This document shows positions 1 to 8,415 of a stretch of 64,000 nucleotides of DNA, piece by piece; within the stretch, counting starts at the first letter, position 1; each line of letters starts with the position of its first letter. Where the stretch lies: positions 1,197,501 to 1,261,500 of the forward strand of contig NC_014623.1 of assembly GCF_000165485.1 (NCBI RefSeq), written 5' to 3'. This DNA comes from Stigmatella aurantiaca DW4/3-1 (lineage in GTDB: Bacteria > Myxococcota > Myxococcia > Myxococcales > Myxococcaceae). The position numbers and the translations under genes are program-made. Below the pieces are notes generated by a model, which saw only the letters and a program-made list of their open reading frames with translations, did not search any database and had not been told where the DNA came from.

Positions 1-954
1 GCGCTCACCGGCTTCGCGAAGGAGGAAGTGCTGGGCAAGGACGTGTTCGCCTTCATCCCCGAGGACGAGCAGCTGCGCTTCGGCGCGATGCTGTCGGCGG
101 CCATGCGCGGCGAGCGGGTCAACAGCATCGAGACGCGGCTGCGCTCACGCGACCGGGAAGTGCGCGTCACGTTCGCCACCTCCCACATGCTCACGCCCCA
201 GGGCGAAGTCGAGGGCGTCATCGCCATCGGGCAGGACATCACCGTCATGAAGGAGCTGGAGAAGCGCATCATCCACGCCGAGAAGCTGGCCTCCATCGGC
301 CAACTGGCCGCCAGCGTGGTGCATGAAATCAACAACCCGATGACGGCGGTGGCCACCTACGCCGAGGCGTTGCTGATGAATGCGCGGCTCCGCCCCAACT
401 CCACGGCCGAGCAGGACAAGCTGAAGAAGATCCGCGAGAGCAGCGACCGCATCCTGCGCTTCACCCGGGACCTGGTGTCCTATGCGCGGCCGGCCAAGGA
501 GAAGCCGGAGCAAGTTCCGCTGGAGTCCATCCTCGAGCAGGCCGTGAGCTACTGCGAGCACGTGGTCTCGCACGCGAAGGTGAACGTGGAGCGCGACTAC
601 GCCCCGTTGCCGCCCGTCTCCGCGGTGCGCGCCAACCTGGTCCAGGTCTTCGTCAACCTCATCACCAACGCCTGCCACGCCATGGTGTCCGGCGGAAAGG
701 TGATGCTGTCCACCCGGCGAGATGGCCAGGACGCGGTGGTCCTGGTGCGGGACACGGGCACGGGCATCGACCCCAAGCACCTGGGGCACATCTTCGACCC
801 CTTCTTCACCACGAAGGAGGAGGGAAAGGGCACGGGGCTGGGGCTCTCCATCGTCCAGGGCATCGTGGAGAGCCACGGCGGCCGCATCACCGTGGACAGC
901 ACGCTGGGCGAAGGCACCGTCTTCACCCTGCGGCTGCCCCTGGCCAAGCCCTGA
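1..954 (+). CDS. PAS domain sensor histidine kinase, 5' partial
   Basis: The reading frame is open from base 1, so the start lies outside the window. The visible part begins in a PAS fold (ALTGFAKEEVLGKDVF), continues through a PAC-like segment ending near IGQDIT, and then has a dimerisation/phosphoacceptor helix with VVHEINNP (His at visible residue 108). The HATPase domain follows: N box around NLITNACHAM, G1 DTGTGI, F box FDPFFTTK, G2 GKGTGLGLS. All catalytic motifs are intact, so it should autophosphorylate and pass phosphate to a partner regulator. No receiver domain is attached and no response regulator is adjacent, so the partner is unknown. No membrane segment is visible in this part. 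It converges on the next gene with only 6 bp between the two stop codons. Confidence 0.93.
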   Translation, partial: ALTGFAKEEVLGKDVFAFIPEDEQLRFGAMLSAAMRGERVNSIETRLRSRDREVRVTFATSHMLTPQGEVEGVIAIGQDITVMKELEKRIIHAEKLASIGQLAASVVHEINNPMTAVATYAEALLMNARLRPNSTAEQDKLKKIRESSDRILRFTRDLVSYARPAKEKPEQVPLESILEQAVSYCEHVVSHAKVNVERDYAPLPPVSAVRANLVQVFVNLITNACHAMVSGGKVMLSTRRDGQDAVVLVRDTGTGIDPKHLGHIFDPFFTTKEEGKGTGLGLSIVQGIVESHGGRITVDSTLGEGTVFTLRLPLAKP

Positions 955-960
955 GGCCGC

Positions 961-1680
961 TCAGTAGCGGACCTGCAACTCCAACTGCCGGGCGGGCTTG
1001 CCGTCCAGAGCCTCCAGGCGGACGGTGTACTTGCTGTGGTGCAGCTCCGCGGGGGCCTGGAGCGTGGCGGGGGCGTTGGGCGAGGCCACCGCGCTGGCCA
1101 CGGGCCCCTGCTCCGGCTTGACGGAGACCTTCACCCGGCCCTGGCCCACGCTCAGGGAGATGTCCAGCGGCATGCCGCCCCGGGGAGGCCGGTTCTCGTG
1201 GCTGTACTGCTCCAGCCGTGAGCCGCTCAGCTCATCCGCCCGGAGCCGTGACTCGGCCTTGTCCGCGAGCAGGCCGCCCGAGCCGCTGCGCTGGGTGCCA
1301 TTCATGCTGCCACTGGTGCTGTAGAAGTACTCGGCGTCGTAGACGTCCTGCGGCACGCGCTTCACCTCGAAGCGATCCGTCTTCTGCTCCGCCGCCGCGC
1401 CCGCCCCGGGTTTCGCGGAGAGGACGAAGGTGAACACGTTGGCCCCGTCCTTCAGGGGCTGGGTGAGCTCGAAGCGGCCTTCCTGGAGGGCCACGGGCGT
1501 GCCATTGAGCGTGAGCGAGGGCTCCACGCCGCGCACCTGTCCACTGAAGGCCTGGGATTCCGAGGGCGTGACGGAAGGGGGATCCATGTCGAGCTTCAGG
1601 GCCACGCCCTTGCCCTGGCACCCCCAGAGTCCACCCCAGCCGAGCACTGCCACCACCGCGAGAAAGGCTCCCGTGCGCAT
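961..1680 (-). CDS. hypothetical lipoprotein
   Basis: A 239-residue protein with a short basic N-terminus, a hydrophobic stretch and a Cys at residue 21 in GLWGC, which reads as a lipoprotein signal peptide. The middle part (SLTLNGTPVALQEGRF, then GANVFTF) resembles the Ig-like carbohydrate- or adhesin-type beta domains that carry short 'NGxxV' turns, but I cannot assign a named family. It lies 9 bp downstream of the MshEN-domain gene on the same strand and is probably cotranscribed with it. An envelope role is inferred only from the signal peptide. Confidence 0.75.
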   Translation of the reverse strand: MRTGAFLAVVAVLGWGGLWGCQGKGVALKLDMDPPSVTPSESQAFSGQVRGVEPSLTLNGTPVALQEGRFELTQPLKDGANVFTFVLSAKPGAGAAAEQKTDRFEVKRVPQDVYDAEYFYSTSGSMNGTQRSGSGGLLADKAESRLRADELSGSRLEQYSHENRPPRGGMPLDISLSVGQGRVKVSVKPEQGPVASAVASPNAPATLQAPAELHHSKYTVRLEALDGKPARQLELQVRY

Positions 1681-1689
1681 CGTGTCTCC

Positions 1690-2571
1690 TCAGGAGTCGC
1701 CCTTGTCGTCCAACTCGCGGGTGAACTCCTCGTTGGTGAGCATGCCCTTGCGCGCCATGATGCGCATGAGTGCCCAGAACTTGCGTTCCAGCTCCTCGAC
1801 CCGGTCCGGCTCGTCCCGCAGGCCGCCGCCGATGAGGTAGTCCAGGTCGTCCAGCACCCCCGAGCCGCCCGGGGCGGGCCGCTTCTGCGCCTTGGCCCCC
1901 TTCTTGCGTCGCTGCTGCTCGCGCTCGGTGATGAGGTCCGCCAGGGAGGTGCGCTGCGTCTTCTCCGCGGCGCTCAGCTCCTCGCCGACAATGACCTCCT
2001 CGTCATCGTCTTCCCGGGACGTGGGGGACTGGGCGGGCCGGGACGCAGAGGCCGGGCGCGAGGCCGGGCCCCGGGCGGCCTCCTTGCCCGCGGGCGAGGC
2101 CGGGCGGGCGGAAGGGGCGGAGGGGGCCGCCCCCTTGTGGTAGTAGCGCAGGATGGCGGCGCGCACCGCCGAGCGGGCGGCGACCCGGGGGCTCACCTTC
2201 AAGCCGGTGGTGAATTCGATCTCCTCCAGCGCGGGGCCATGGAGGGGATCCGTCATGGCCACCACCAGGTACCGGCGGCCCCCGCGGTTCTCCAGGGCGA
2301 AGGGGAACAGCTCGTGCTGCTCGCAGAAGCGGGCACGAACCAGGTGCACGGCGGCCCAGTCCGGGGCAATGGCCTCCAGGTCCACCACGGGCAGCCCCAG
2401 CGCCTCGCTCAGCGCCTGGACCAGCGTGGCCTCGGTGATGGCGCCCTGCGCCACCAGGGTCGTCCCCAGGCGCTGCTGGGTCTGCCGCTGGGCCTTGAGC
2501 CCCTCTTCCAACTGCACCGGGCTGATCGCGCCGCGTTGCAGGAGGATCTCTCCAATCCGCTTCCTCTCCAT
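1690..2571 (-). CDS. MshEN (T2SSE N-terminal) domain protein
   Basis: About 293 residues from the ATG at 2571. The frame is open further upstream, but MERKRIGEILLQRG matches the usual beginning of this domain. Residues 1-150 carry two copies of the helical pattern of the GspE/PilB N-terminal domain (RIGEILLQRGAIS, then RLGTTLVAQGAIT), followed by the beta part. A long Ala/Pro/Ser-rich linker and a charged C-terminus ending in MLTNEEF follow. In the known family this domain precedes a secretion or pilus ATPase and often binds c-di-GMP. Here the ATPase is absent, so a stand-alone regulatory or adaptor role is inferred. It is divergent from the aglRQS-like operon. Confidence 0.8.
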   Translation of the reverse strand: MERKRIGEILLQRGAISPVQLEEGLKAQRQTQQRLGTTLVAQGAITEATLVQALSEALGLPVVDLEAIAPDWAAVHLVRARFCEQHELFPFALENRGGRRYLVVAMTDPLHGPALEEIEFTTGLKVSPRVAARSAVRAAILRYYHKGAAPSAPSARPASPAGKEAARGPASRPASASRPAQSPTSREDDDEEVIVGEELSAAEKTQRTSLADLITEREQQRRKKGAKAQKRPAPGGSGVLDDLDYLIGGGLRDEPDRVEELERKFWALMRIMARKGMLTNEEFTRELDDKGDS

Positions 2572-2876
2572 GCGGGCGCGCTTACCACGGGCACCCCTGG
2601 GGACCCAAGCATCCGGCCAGACACCAAATGTCGTGTTCTCATACCTCGCGCCCGGGGGGCCGAGCCCTGGTCCGAAAGCAAAATAGTCATGAGATTTCAA
2701 GAGCTAACGCGGGGGGCTGCCTTGACACAGGGGGGGGGCGTTCCTAAAGTCGGCCCCACTGTTTTCAACACCAGTTCCGAATACTTCTCCCGGGCGTGAG
2801 GCACTGCCGGGGGGTTGATATAAGGTCTGTAAGGCCCGTAAAACCGGGGCCAGCGCCTACTTGGAGGCAACACGCG
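2572..2876. other. intergenic region between divergent genes
   Basis: About 305 bp between the MshEN-domain gene and the TolQ-type gene, without a convincing gene. It holds the promoter candidate listed at 2722-2750, a run of nine G residues at 2730-2738, and a GGAGG ribosome-binding site just before 2877. A weaker TTGATA at 2815 followed 18 bp later by TAAAAC could be a second promoter. Confidence 0.6.
2722..2750 (+). promoter_or_regulatory. sigma-70-type promoter candidate for the aglRQS-like operon
   Basis: A perfect TTGACA at 2722-2727, a spacer of exactly 17 bp containing a G run, then TAAAGT at 2745-2750 (four of six matches to TATAAT). It lies about 127 bp upstream of the start at 2877, which would leave a moderately long 5' leader. 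This is a sequence match only. Confidence 0.45.
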
Positions 2877-3617
2877 ATGAATCTGGGGTCCTTGACGAAC
2901 CTGACCATCCTGGCGAACACCGGCGGGCCGGAGCGCTCGCTGTTCGAGGAGATCGCTCGGCGCTGGGAGGCCGGGCAGTGGGGTATGTACCCCATCGCAG
3001 TGTGCGGCATCATCGCGGTGTCCATCGTGGTGGAGCGCAGCATCGTGCTGTTCTTCAAGTCCTCCATCAACAAGGAGGGCTTCCTCCGCGGCCTGAAGAA
3101 GCACATCTACGCCGGTGACCTGGACAAGGCCATCAACTACGTGGCCGGCCAGAAGCCCACCCCGCTGACCAGCGTCATCAAGGCGGGCCTGATGAACGTG
3201 CCGAAGGGCCAGGAAGAGGTCCAGGCGGCCCTCGACGAGGCCTCGCTGCGCGAGACGCCCAAGCTGGAGGTGCGCACCGGTTACCTCGCCATGCTCGGCA
3301 ACGCCGCCATGCTCGCCGGTCTGCTCGGAACGGTGTCCGGTCTGATCTCCTGCTTCGAAGCGGTGGCCAACGTGAACCCGGCCGACAAGGCGACGATTCT
3401 GGCCAACGGCATCTCGGAAGCCATGAACTGCACGGGCTTCGGGCTGCTGACGGCCATCCCGGCGCTGGTGGCCTTCTCCGTGCTGATGGGCCGCACGCAG
3501 ACGCTCATCAACGACATCAACGAGACGAGCGTCTCGGTGCTGAACCTCATCGTCACCAACCGCGACAAGTTCAAGAACCTGAACATCCCGGTCTCGAACC
3601 ACGGTCACGAGGAGTAG
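2877..3617 (+). CDS. aglR: TolQ/ExbB/MotA-type proton channel subunit, AglR-like
   Basis: A 246-residue inner-membrane protein with the standard three-helix TolQ layout: one helix near residues 37-60, a long cytoplasmic loop, and a helix pair near 137-160 and 185-205 (GNAAMLAGLLGTVSGLI, FGLLTAIPALVAF). The start at 2877 follows TTGGAGGCAAC, whereas the in-frame ATG at 2796 has no ribosome-binding site. With two TolR-type proteins downstream it should form a proton-driven stator complex. The order TolQ-TolR-TolR, with no TonB, TolA, TolB or Pal nearby, fits the AglR-AglQ-AglS motor that drives focal-adhesion gliding in Myxococcus xanthus. The gene name is inferred from this order and the host type. 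The alternative is another ExbB-type transporter energiser. Confidence 0.7.
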   Translation: MNLGSLTNLTILANTGGPERSLFEEIARRWEAGQWGMYPIAVCGIIAVSIVVERSIVLFFKSSINKEGFLRGLKKHIYAGDLDKAINYVAGQKPTPLTSVIKAGLMNVPKGQEEVQAALDEASLRETPKLEVRTGYLAMLGNAAMLAGLLGTVSGLISCFEAVANVNPADKATILANGISEAMNCTGFGLLTAIPALVAFSVLMGRTQTLINDINETSVSVLNLIVTNRDKFKNLNIPVSNHGHEE

Positions 3618-3638
3618 TTCTTCCGGAACCTGGAACAC

Positions 3639-3678
3639 GGGCGCGCTGTCTGGAGAAATGCGACGGACAGCAGCGCCC
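3639..3678 (+). promoter_or_regulatory. stable hairpin between the TolQ and first TolR genes
   Basis: The arm at 3639-3650 (GGGCGCGCTGTC) pairs with 3666-3678 (GACAGCAGCGCCC), giving a 12-bp stem with one bulged base and a 15-nt loop. It sits in the 120-bp gap after the TolQ gene. No T run directly follows, although TTTTCTCTC occurs about 20 nt later. It could be a partial terminator or an RNA-stability element that sets the ratio of channel to TolR subunits. Confidence 0.4.
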
Positions 3679-3737
3679 TTCGTGTTTGCCGCAGTCTTTT
3701 CTCTCTGAACAACGGTAGTGGCTGAGCGGAGGTTGTC

Positions 3738-4220
3738 ATGGCCGGCGGAATGGACCTTGGGGGCGGAGGCAAGGGTGGCAAGAAGCCGCTCGATGCTTCC
3801 ATCAACTTGACCCCCTTCATCGATCTGATGGCGGTGACCATCAGCTTCCTGCTCCTCACGGCCGTGTGGACCCAGATTGGCAAGCTCCAGGTCTCCCAAG
3901 CCGGAGGTCCCTCCACGGAGGAGACGCCGCCCACGGAGACCAAGACGGTGCAGCTCACGCTGGCCATCACGCCGGAGGAGATGCGCCTCACCGCGGACCA
4001 GAGCACGTTCGATCCGATTCCGATCTCCCGCGATGACAGCGGGAAGTTGGACCTGGCCAAGCTCACCGCGCGCTTCAAGGAGATCCGGGAGCAGTTTCCG
4101 GATCAGGCCTCCATCACGCTGCAGACGGATGACAAGGTCCGCTACGACATCCTGGTGCGCATCATCGATGAGTGCATGGGCTCGGGGCTTCCCCAGGTCT
4201 CGGTGATGGCGGCGGGCTAA
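3738..4220 (+). CDS. aglQ: ExbD/TolR-type motor protein, AglQ-like
   Basis: A 160-residue protein with a short Gly/Lys-rich cytoplasmic N-terminus, one membrane helix (residues about 27-45) and a periplasmic domain. The proton-carrying Asp conserved in TolR/ExbD/MotB is D29 in LTPFIDLMAV. The periplasmic part ends in the typical ExbD fold (ITLQTDDKVRYDILVRIIDE). Its position as the first of two TolR paralogues after the TolQ gene matches AglQ of the gliding motor, where the equivalent membrane Asp is known to be essential. The N-terminal Gly tract is short and needs no other explanation. The operon assignment is firm. The specific name is inferred. Confidence 0.7.
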   Translation: MAGGMDLGGGGKGGKKPLDASINLTPFIDLMAVTISFLLLTAVWTQIGKLQVSQAGGPSTEETPPTETKTVQLTLAITPEEMRLTADQSTFDPIPISRDDSGKLDLAKLTARFKEIREQFPDQASITLQTDDKVRYDILVRIIDECMGSGLPQVSVMAAG

Positions 4221-4259
4221 CGGCCCTGTTCCTCCAAAGGATTCAAGGTACACGACACC

Positions 4260-4847
4260 ATGGCCATCAAGGTTCCCGGTAAGCGGTACGGCAAGCGGCT
4301 CGAGCACTCGAAGGTGTTCGGCCACGGCGGGCATGGCAAGAAGGGCGGCTATGCCGACCTGCTCATCACGCCGCTGGTCGACATGTTCGTCATCATCGTG
4401 CTCTTCCTCATCGCGAACTTCTCCGCGACGGGCGAGGTGCTGATGATGACCAAGGACATCCAGCTGCCCGAGGCCATCAACGTCAAGGAAATCGAGATGC
4501 ACCCGGTGGTGATGATCTCCGCCGAGCAGGTGAGCGTCTCGGGCAACATCGTGGGCCGGGTCGAGGACCTGGTGAAGGACGAGTACCTCAACATTCCCGC
4601 GCTGGAGGAGAAGCTCCGGGACATGAAGAAGCAGTTCGAGGACCTCCACGCCATGGCTCAGGACGACGCCAACGCCTTCAAGGGCGACGTCAACATCCAG
4701 GCCTCCAAGGAAGTGGAGTTCAAGATCATCAAGCGGGTGATGTTCAGCTGCGCCACCGCGGGCTACAACAACATCAACTTCGCGGTTCTCACCAAGGGTG
4801 GCACGGACTCGCCCCCGGCGGCCAGCGCCGCCGCGCCTGCCCCTTAA
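4260..4847 (+). CDS. aglS: ExbD/TolR-type motor protein, AglS-like
   Basis: A 195-residue second TolR paralogue, 39 bp downstream of the first. It has a basic N-terminus (KRYGKRLEHSKVFG), one membrane helix containing D41 in ITPLVDMFVIIV, a periplasmic domain, and an Ala/Pro-rich C-terminal tail. It carries a longer insertion than the first copy (a region with ALEEKLRDMKKQFEDL that looks like a coiled coil). Two unequal TolR subunits per TolQ is the arrangement of the AglRQS motor, and the second one is called AglS there. It could otherwise be part of an unassigned Tol-type energiser. Confidence 0.68.
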   Translation: MAIKVPGKRYGKRLEHSKVFGHGGHGKKGGYADLLITPLVDMFVIIVLFLIANFSATGEVLMMTKDIQLPEAINVKEIEMHPVVMISAEQVSVSGNIVGRVEDLVKDEYLNIPALEEKLRDMKKQFEDLHAMAQDDANAFKGDVNIQASKEVEFKIIKRVMFSCATAGYNNINFAVLTKGGTDSPPAASAAAPAP

Positions 4848-4924
4848 GGCTGCCCTTCAAGATTCTGGAGTGGCCCGAGCGCCTCGGCCCCATGGGGACC
4901 GGGGCGTTCGTGTATGAGAAGGGG

Positions 4925-5590
4925 ATGCCTCTTCGCGCTGCCCTCTTTGATCTCGATGGGACGCTGGTGGACTCGCTGGCGGACATTGCCGCGGCGATGA
5001 ACCACGCGCTCATCCACCACGGCCTGCCCACCCATCCCACCTCGGATTACCGGTACTTCGTGGGGGAGGGGGTCATGCACCTCATCCGCCGGGCGGCTCC
5101 CCAGGGGGACGAGGCGCTGCACACCGAGATCTTCACCACCTACCGTGCCTGGTACGCGGAGCACCTCTTCGACCAGACGACGGTGTTCCCGGGCATCGCC
5201 CAGATGCTGGCGCGGCTGGCCGGGGAGGGCGTCCAACTGGCGGTGCTGAGCAACAAGGCGGATGGCTTCACCAAGCAGCTGGTGAAGGGGCTGATGCCGG
5301 ACGTGCCCTTCGCGGCCGTCTATGGCGAGCGGCCGGGCATGCCGCGCAAGCCGGACCCCACCGCGGCCCTCGCGCTCGCGGGGGAACTGGCCGTGGCCCC
5401 CGGAGACTGTGCCTTCGTGGGCGACACCTCCGTGGACATGAACACCGCGCGCCACGCGGGCATGTATGGCGTGGGGGTTACCTGGGGCTTCCGCGGGGTG
5501 GATGAGCTGAAGGCCCATGGGGCCCAGGCCATCGCCACCACCGCGGAGGAGCTGTGGACGGCCCTGCGGGGCCCCCGCGAGGCCCGCTAG
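4925..5590 (+). CDS. gph: phosphoglycolate phosphatase-type HAD hydrolase
   Basis: About 221 residues. HAD motif I is FDLDGTLVDS near the N-terminus, motif II is LAVLSNK, the motif III lysine lies in PRKPDPT, and motif IV is FVGDTSVDMNTA. The cap shape and PRKPDP suit 2-phosphoglycolate phosphatase, which clears the product of DNA 3'-end repair and of oxygenase side reactions. The start is uncertain: the ATG at 4925 is the family-typical beginning, but its purine-rich AGAAGGGG directly abuts the codon. An in-frame GTG at 4910 and an ATG at 4892 are alternatives. It follows the TolR gene by 77 bp and may be cotranscribed. It overlaps the convergent small membrane gene by 4 bp. Confidence 0.85.
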   Translation: MPLRAALFDLDGTLVDSLADIAAAMNHALIHHGLPTHPTSDYRYFVGEGVMHLIRRAAPQGDEALHTEIFTTYRAWYAEHLFDQTTVFPGIAQMLARLAGEGVQLAVLSNKADGFTKQLVKGLMPDVPFAAVYGERPGMPRKPDPTAALALAGELAVAPGDCAFVGDTSVDMNTARHAGMYGVGVTWGFRGVDELKAHGAQAIATTAEELWTALRGPREAR

Positions 5591-5805
5591 GCCGGCAGGC
5601 GGCCCTGCTCCTTGTCCTCGGCGCGGCTGTAGGCCGTGGCGGCGGCGATCAGGTGACACACCCAGCCAAGGAGCCCTCCGGAGCCGACCCAGAACCCCGG
5701 GGTGATGATGAGCCAGAAGAGGCCTCGCAGGATGTCCCCGTTGTAGATCTGCCCCACTCCTGGAACGATGAAGGACAGCAGGGCGGCGGCACCAGGACGT
5801 GACAT
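5587..5805 (-). CDS. small TM2-like membrane protein
   Basis: A 72-residue protein with two predicted membrane helices separated by PGVGQIYNGDILRGLFW. The pattern G-x-G-q-x-Y-x-G and the aromatic second helix are typical of TM2-domain and related small membrane proteins. Its function is unknown. It overlaps the end of the convergent gph gene by 4 bp, and a GGAGGAACT ribosome-binding sequence precedes its start. Confidence 0.75.
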   Translation of the reverse strand: MSRPGAAALLSFIVPGVGQIYNGDILRGLFWLIITPGFWVGSGGLLGWVCHLIAAATAYSRAEDKEQGRLPA

Positions 5806-5997
5806 GGTGTTCAGTTCCTCCAGGGTTGTTGAGCCCTACGCAGCCAGGGCTCGGCGATTGCCTCCCAAGGCATGACGGAAAACAGAGTGTGCGAAATGTC
5901 CGGCGGTAGGTTTTGACCCTGCCCTGACGCCGGATACGATGCGGCTTCAGACACTCGGGCCGTCTGGGGGGAGTGAGCCATTTTTTTCCGTGAGTTC

Positions 5998-8400
5998 ATG
6001 GCACGCGCCTTCACCGTGCGCGGCCTGCTGACCGTCCTCCTGGTTGCCGGGCTGTACCTGGCGGCGGGTTACGTGGGCTTGCCGTTCTTCATCACCCACA
6101 GCGCCGTCAGCCCTGTCTGGCCCGCTTCGGGCGTTGCGCTCGCCGCGCTTCTCATGTGGGGGCGGGGGTACTGGTCCGGCGTCTTTCTGGGCACGCTCGC
6201 GTTCACCTTGCTGAGAGGCTCGCCCCTGGAGGTCTGCCTGGGCATCGCCGTGAGCAGCACGCTGGAGGCGGTGCTCGCCCTGTGGATCCTGCGGCGCACG
6301 GGGTTCTCCTCCTCGCTGGAGCGCGTCCGGGATGTCGTCTCGCTGAGCCTGGCCGCGGTGGGGGGCTCGCTGGCGAGCGCCCTGCTGGGCGTGCTGAGCC
6401 TGAAGCTGGCCGGAGCCTTGGATCCGCAATCCTTCGTGAAGGCGGCGCTGGTGTGGTGGGCGGGGGATGCGCTGGGCATACTGGTCATGGTGCCCGCGGC
6501 GCTGCTGATGTGGCAGCGGCGGCCCCTGGAGCACAAGGGCGAGGCAGTGCTGCTGGGCGCCTGCATCCTGCTGCTCTGCTGGGAGGTCTTTCATGGGGGG
6601 ATTCTGAGCGCCCGCGTTGCCCGCGCGGAGCCCTCGCTCTTCGTTCCCCTGTGCATCTGGGCCTCGCTGCGCTTTGGGCCGCGCGGGACGGCGTTCGCCA
6701 CCCTGCTCATCACCGTGATGTCCATCTGGGGCTCGGTGACGGGCCGCAGCCCCTTCGCCGAGGGCGCCGAGGGAAACCACCTGTTGGTGGATCAGCTCTT
6801 CATCACCGTTCACTCCATTGCCGGGCTGTCGCTCGCGGCCGTCAGCGCCGAGCGCCGCAACGCGCTGGCGCGGCTGGAGCTGATGGCCGCGGCCCTCCGG
6901 GACGTGAGCGAGGGGGTCGCCATCAGCCAGATGACGCCCAGCGGTCCCCGCATCGTCCACGCCAACGAGGCCTACTGCGCGCTGGTGGGAGCCTCCTGCG
7001 AAGAGGTGGTGGGCGCATCCCCCAGCCAGCATGTGGGCCAGATGGAGCCTGGGGCGCGCCAGCGCGTGGAGACTGCCCTGAGCGAAGCGCTTCCGTTCCG
7101 GGGGGAAGTCTCCCTGGCGCGTCAGGATGGCAAGCGCCTGTACAGCGAGCTGCAGCTGTCACCCGTGCGCGATGAGGCGGGGGTGCCGACCCACTTGGTC
7201 TCCACCCACCGGGATGTCACCGCCACCCACGAAATGCGGGCCCGCCTCCTGGCCGCCGAGCGCATCGCGGCGGTGGGGACGCTCGCCGCGGGCGTGGGCC
7301 ATGAAATCAACAACCCGCTGGCCTACCTGACGATGAACCTCGCGTCGGCGGCCAAGGAGCTGGGCCGGAGCGGGGCGGCCGGTCTCGCGGCGTCCGCCAG
7401 CGTGCGCAATGCCCAGGAGGGTGCCGAGCGCATCCGGCTTCTCGTCCAGGATCTCCAGACATTCAGCCGGGGGGGCAGCGAGGAGCGCCTGCCGGTGGAC
7501 CTTCTGGCGGTGGTGGCCCCCGCGCTGCGGATGACGCGGCACGTGCTGGGGAGCCGGGCGCGGCTGGTGGAAGAGTATGGGCCCGTTCCCCGGGTGATGG
7601 GGAGCGAGGCGCGGCTGGGGCAGGTGCTGCTCAACCTGCTCGTCAACGCGATGCAGTCCATTCCGGATGGGAATGCCGGGCAGCACGAGGTTCGGGTGCG
7701 CACCGGAAAGGCTCCGGACGGGCGGGCGCTGGTGGAGGTGTCGGACACCGGCCAGGGCATTCATCCCCAGGTGCTCCCCCACATCTTCGAGCCCTTTTTC
7801 ACCACGAAGCCGAGCGGCGAGGGCACGGGGCTGGGGCTCTCCATCTGTCATCAAATCATCCGGGCGCATGAGGGCGAACTGCTCGTCCGCAGCGAGCCAG
7901 GCCAGGGCTCCGTCTTCACCGTCCTGTTGCCAGCAGCCCCTGGGGAAGCGGTCGATACGGTGCCACAACGTATGAGCAAGGCGATGGAAGTTCGGGAGCT
8001 ATCCAAGGGGAGGCGTGGGCGCATCCTCATCATCGATGACGAGCCGCGCATGGCGCAGTCCATGCGCTTGTTGCTGGAGCCCAGCCACGATGTCGTGACC
8101 ACCACGCGGGGCAGCGAGGCGCTGGAGTGGGTCTCGGCGGGCCAGCGCTTCGATGTCGTCGTGTGTGACTTGCAGATGCCCGAGACGACCGGGATGGACA
8201 TTCACGCCTGGCTGACCCTCCGGGTCCCGGAACTGGCCGAGCGGCTGGTCTTCATCTCCGGGGGCGCGTGCACGGCCACGGCCCGCGAGTTCCTGCGCAC
8301 GGTGCGAAACCAGGTGCTGGAGAAGCCCGTGCGCCCGGAGGTGTTGCTGGCCACCATTGACGCGGCGCTGGAGCCGGGGGGGATGCGGACCGGTGCGTGA
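5998..8400 (+). CDS. MASE1-PAS hybrid sensor histidine kinase with receiver
   Basis: An 800-residue protein. Residues 1-290 form a multi-helix MASE1-type membrane sensor (GYVGLPFFITHSAVSPVWPASG is its signature start). A PAS domain follows at about 295-415, then a HisKA helix with H435 in GHEINNP, a HATPase domain (NLLVNAM, SDTGQGI, FEPFFTTK, GTGLGLS), and a C-terminal receiver (IIDDEPR, acceptor D724 in VCDLQMPE, late Lys in LEKPVRPE). It should sense a membrane or cytoplasmic cue through MASE1/PAS and carry out an internal phosphorelay. No cognate Hpt or output gene is adjacent. It converges with the next gene, leaving 15 bp between stops. Confidence 0.93.
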   Translation: MARAFTVRGLLTVLLVAGLYLAAGYVGLPFFITHSAVSPVWPASGVALAALLMWGRGYWSGVFLGTLAFTLLRGSPLEVCLGIAVSSTLEAVLALWILRRTGFSSSLERVRDVVSLSLAAVGGSLASALLGVLSLKLAGALDPQSFVKAALVWWAGDALGILVMVPAALLMWQRRPLEHKGEAVLLGACILLLCWEVFHGGILSARVARAEPSLFVPLCIWASLRFGPRGTAFATLLITVMSIWGSVTGRSPFAEGAEGNHLLVDQLFITVHSIAGLSLAAVSAERRNALARLELMAAALRDVSEGVAISQMTPSGPRIVHANEAYCALVGASCEEVVGASPSQHVGQMEPGARQRVETALSEALPFRGEVSLARQDGKRLYSELQLSPVRDEAGVPTHLVSTHRDVTATHEMRARLLAAERIAAVGTLAAGVGHEINNPLAYLTMNLASAAKELGRSGAAGLAASASVRNAQEGAERIRLLVQDLQTFSRGGSEERLPVDLLAVVAPALRMTRHVLGSRARLVEEYGPVPRVMGSEARLGQVLLNLLVNAMQSIPDGNAGQHEVRVRTGKAPDGRALVEVSDTGQGIHPQVLPHIFEPFFTTKPSGEGTGLGLSICHQIIRAHEGELLVRSEPGQGSVFTVLLPAAPGEAVDTVPQRMSKAMEVRELSKGRRGRILIIDDEPRMAQSMRLLLEPSHDVVTTTRGSEALEWVSAGQRFDVVVCDLQMPETTGMDIHAWLTLRVPELAERLVFISGGACTATAREFLRTVRNQVLEKPVRPEVLLATIDAALEPGGMRTGA

Positions 8401-8415
8401 GCGCGGCGGAGGGAC

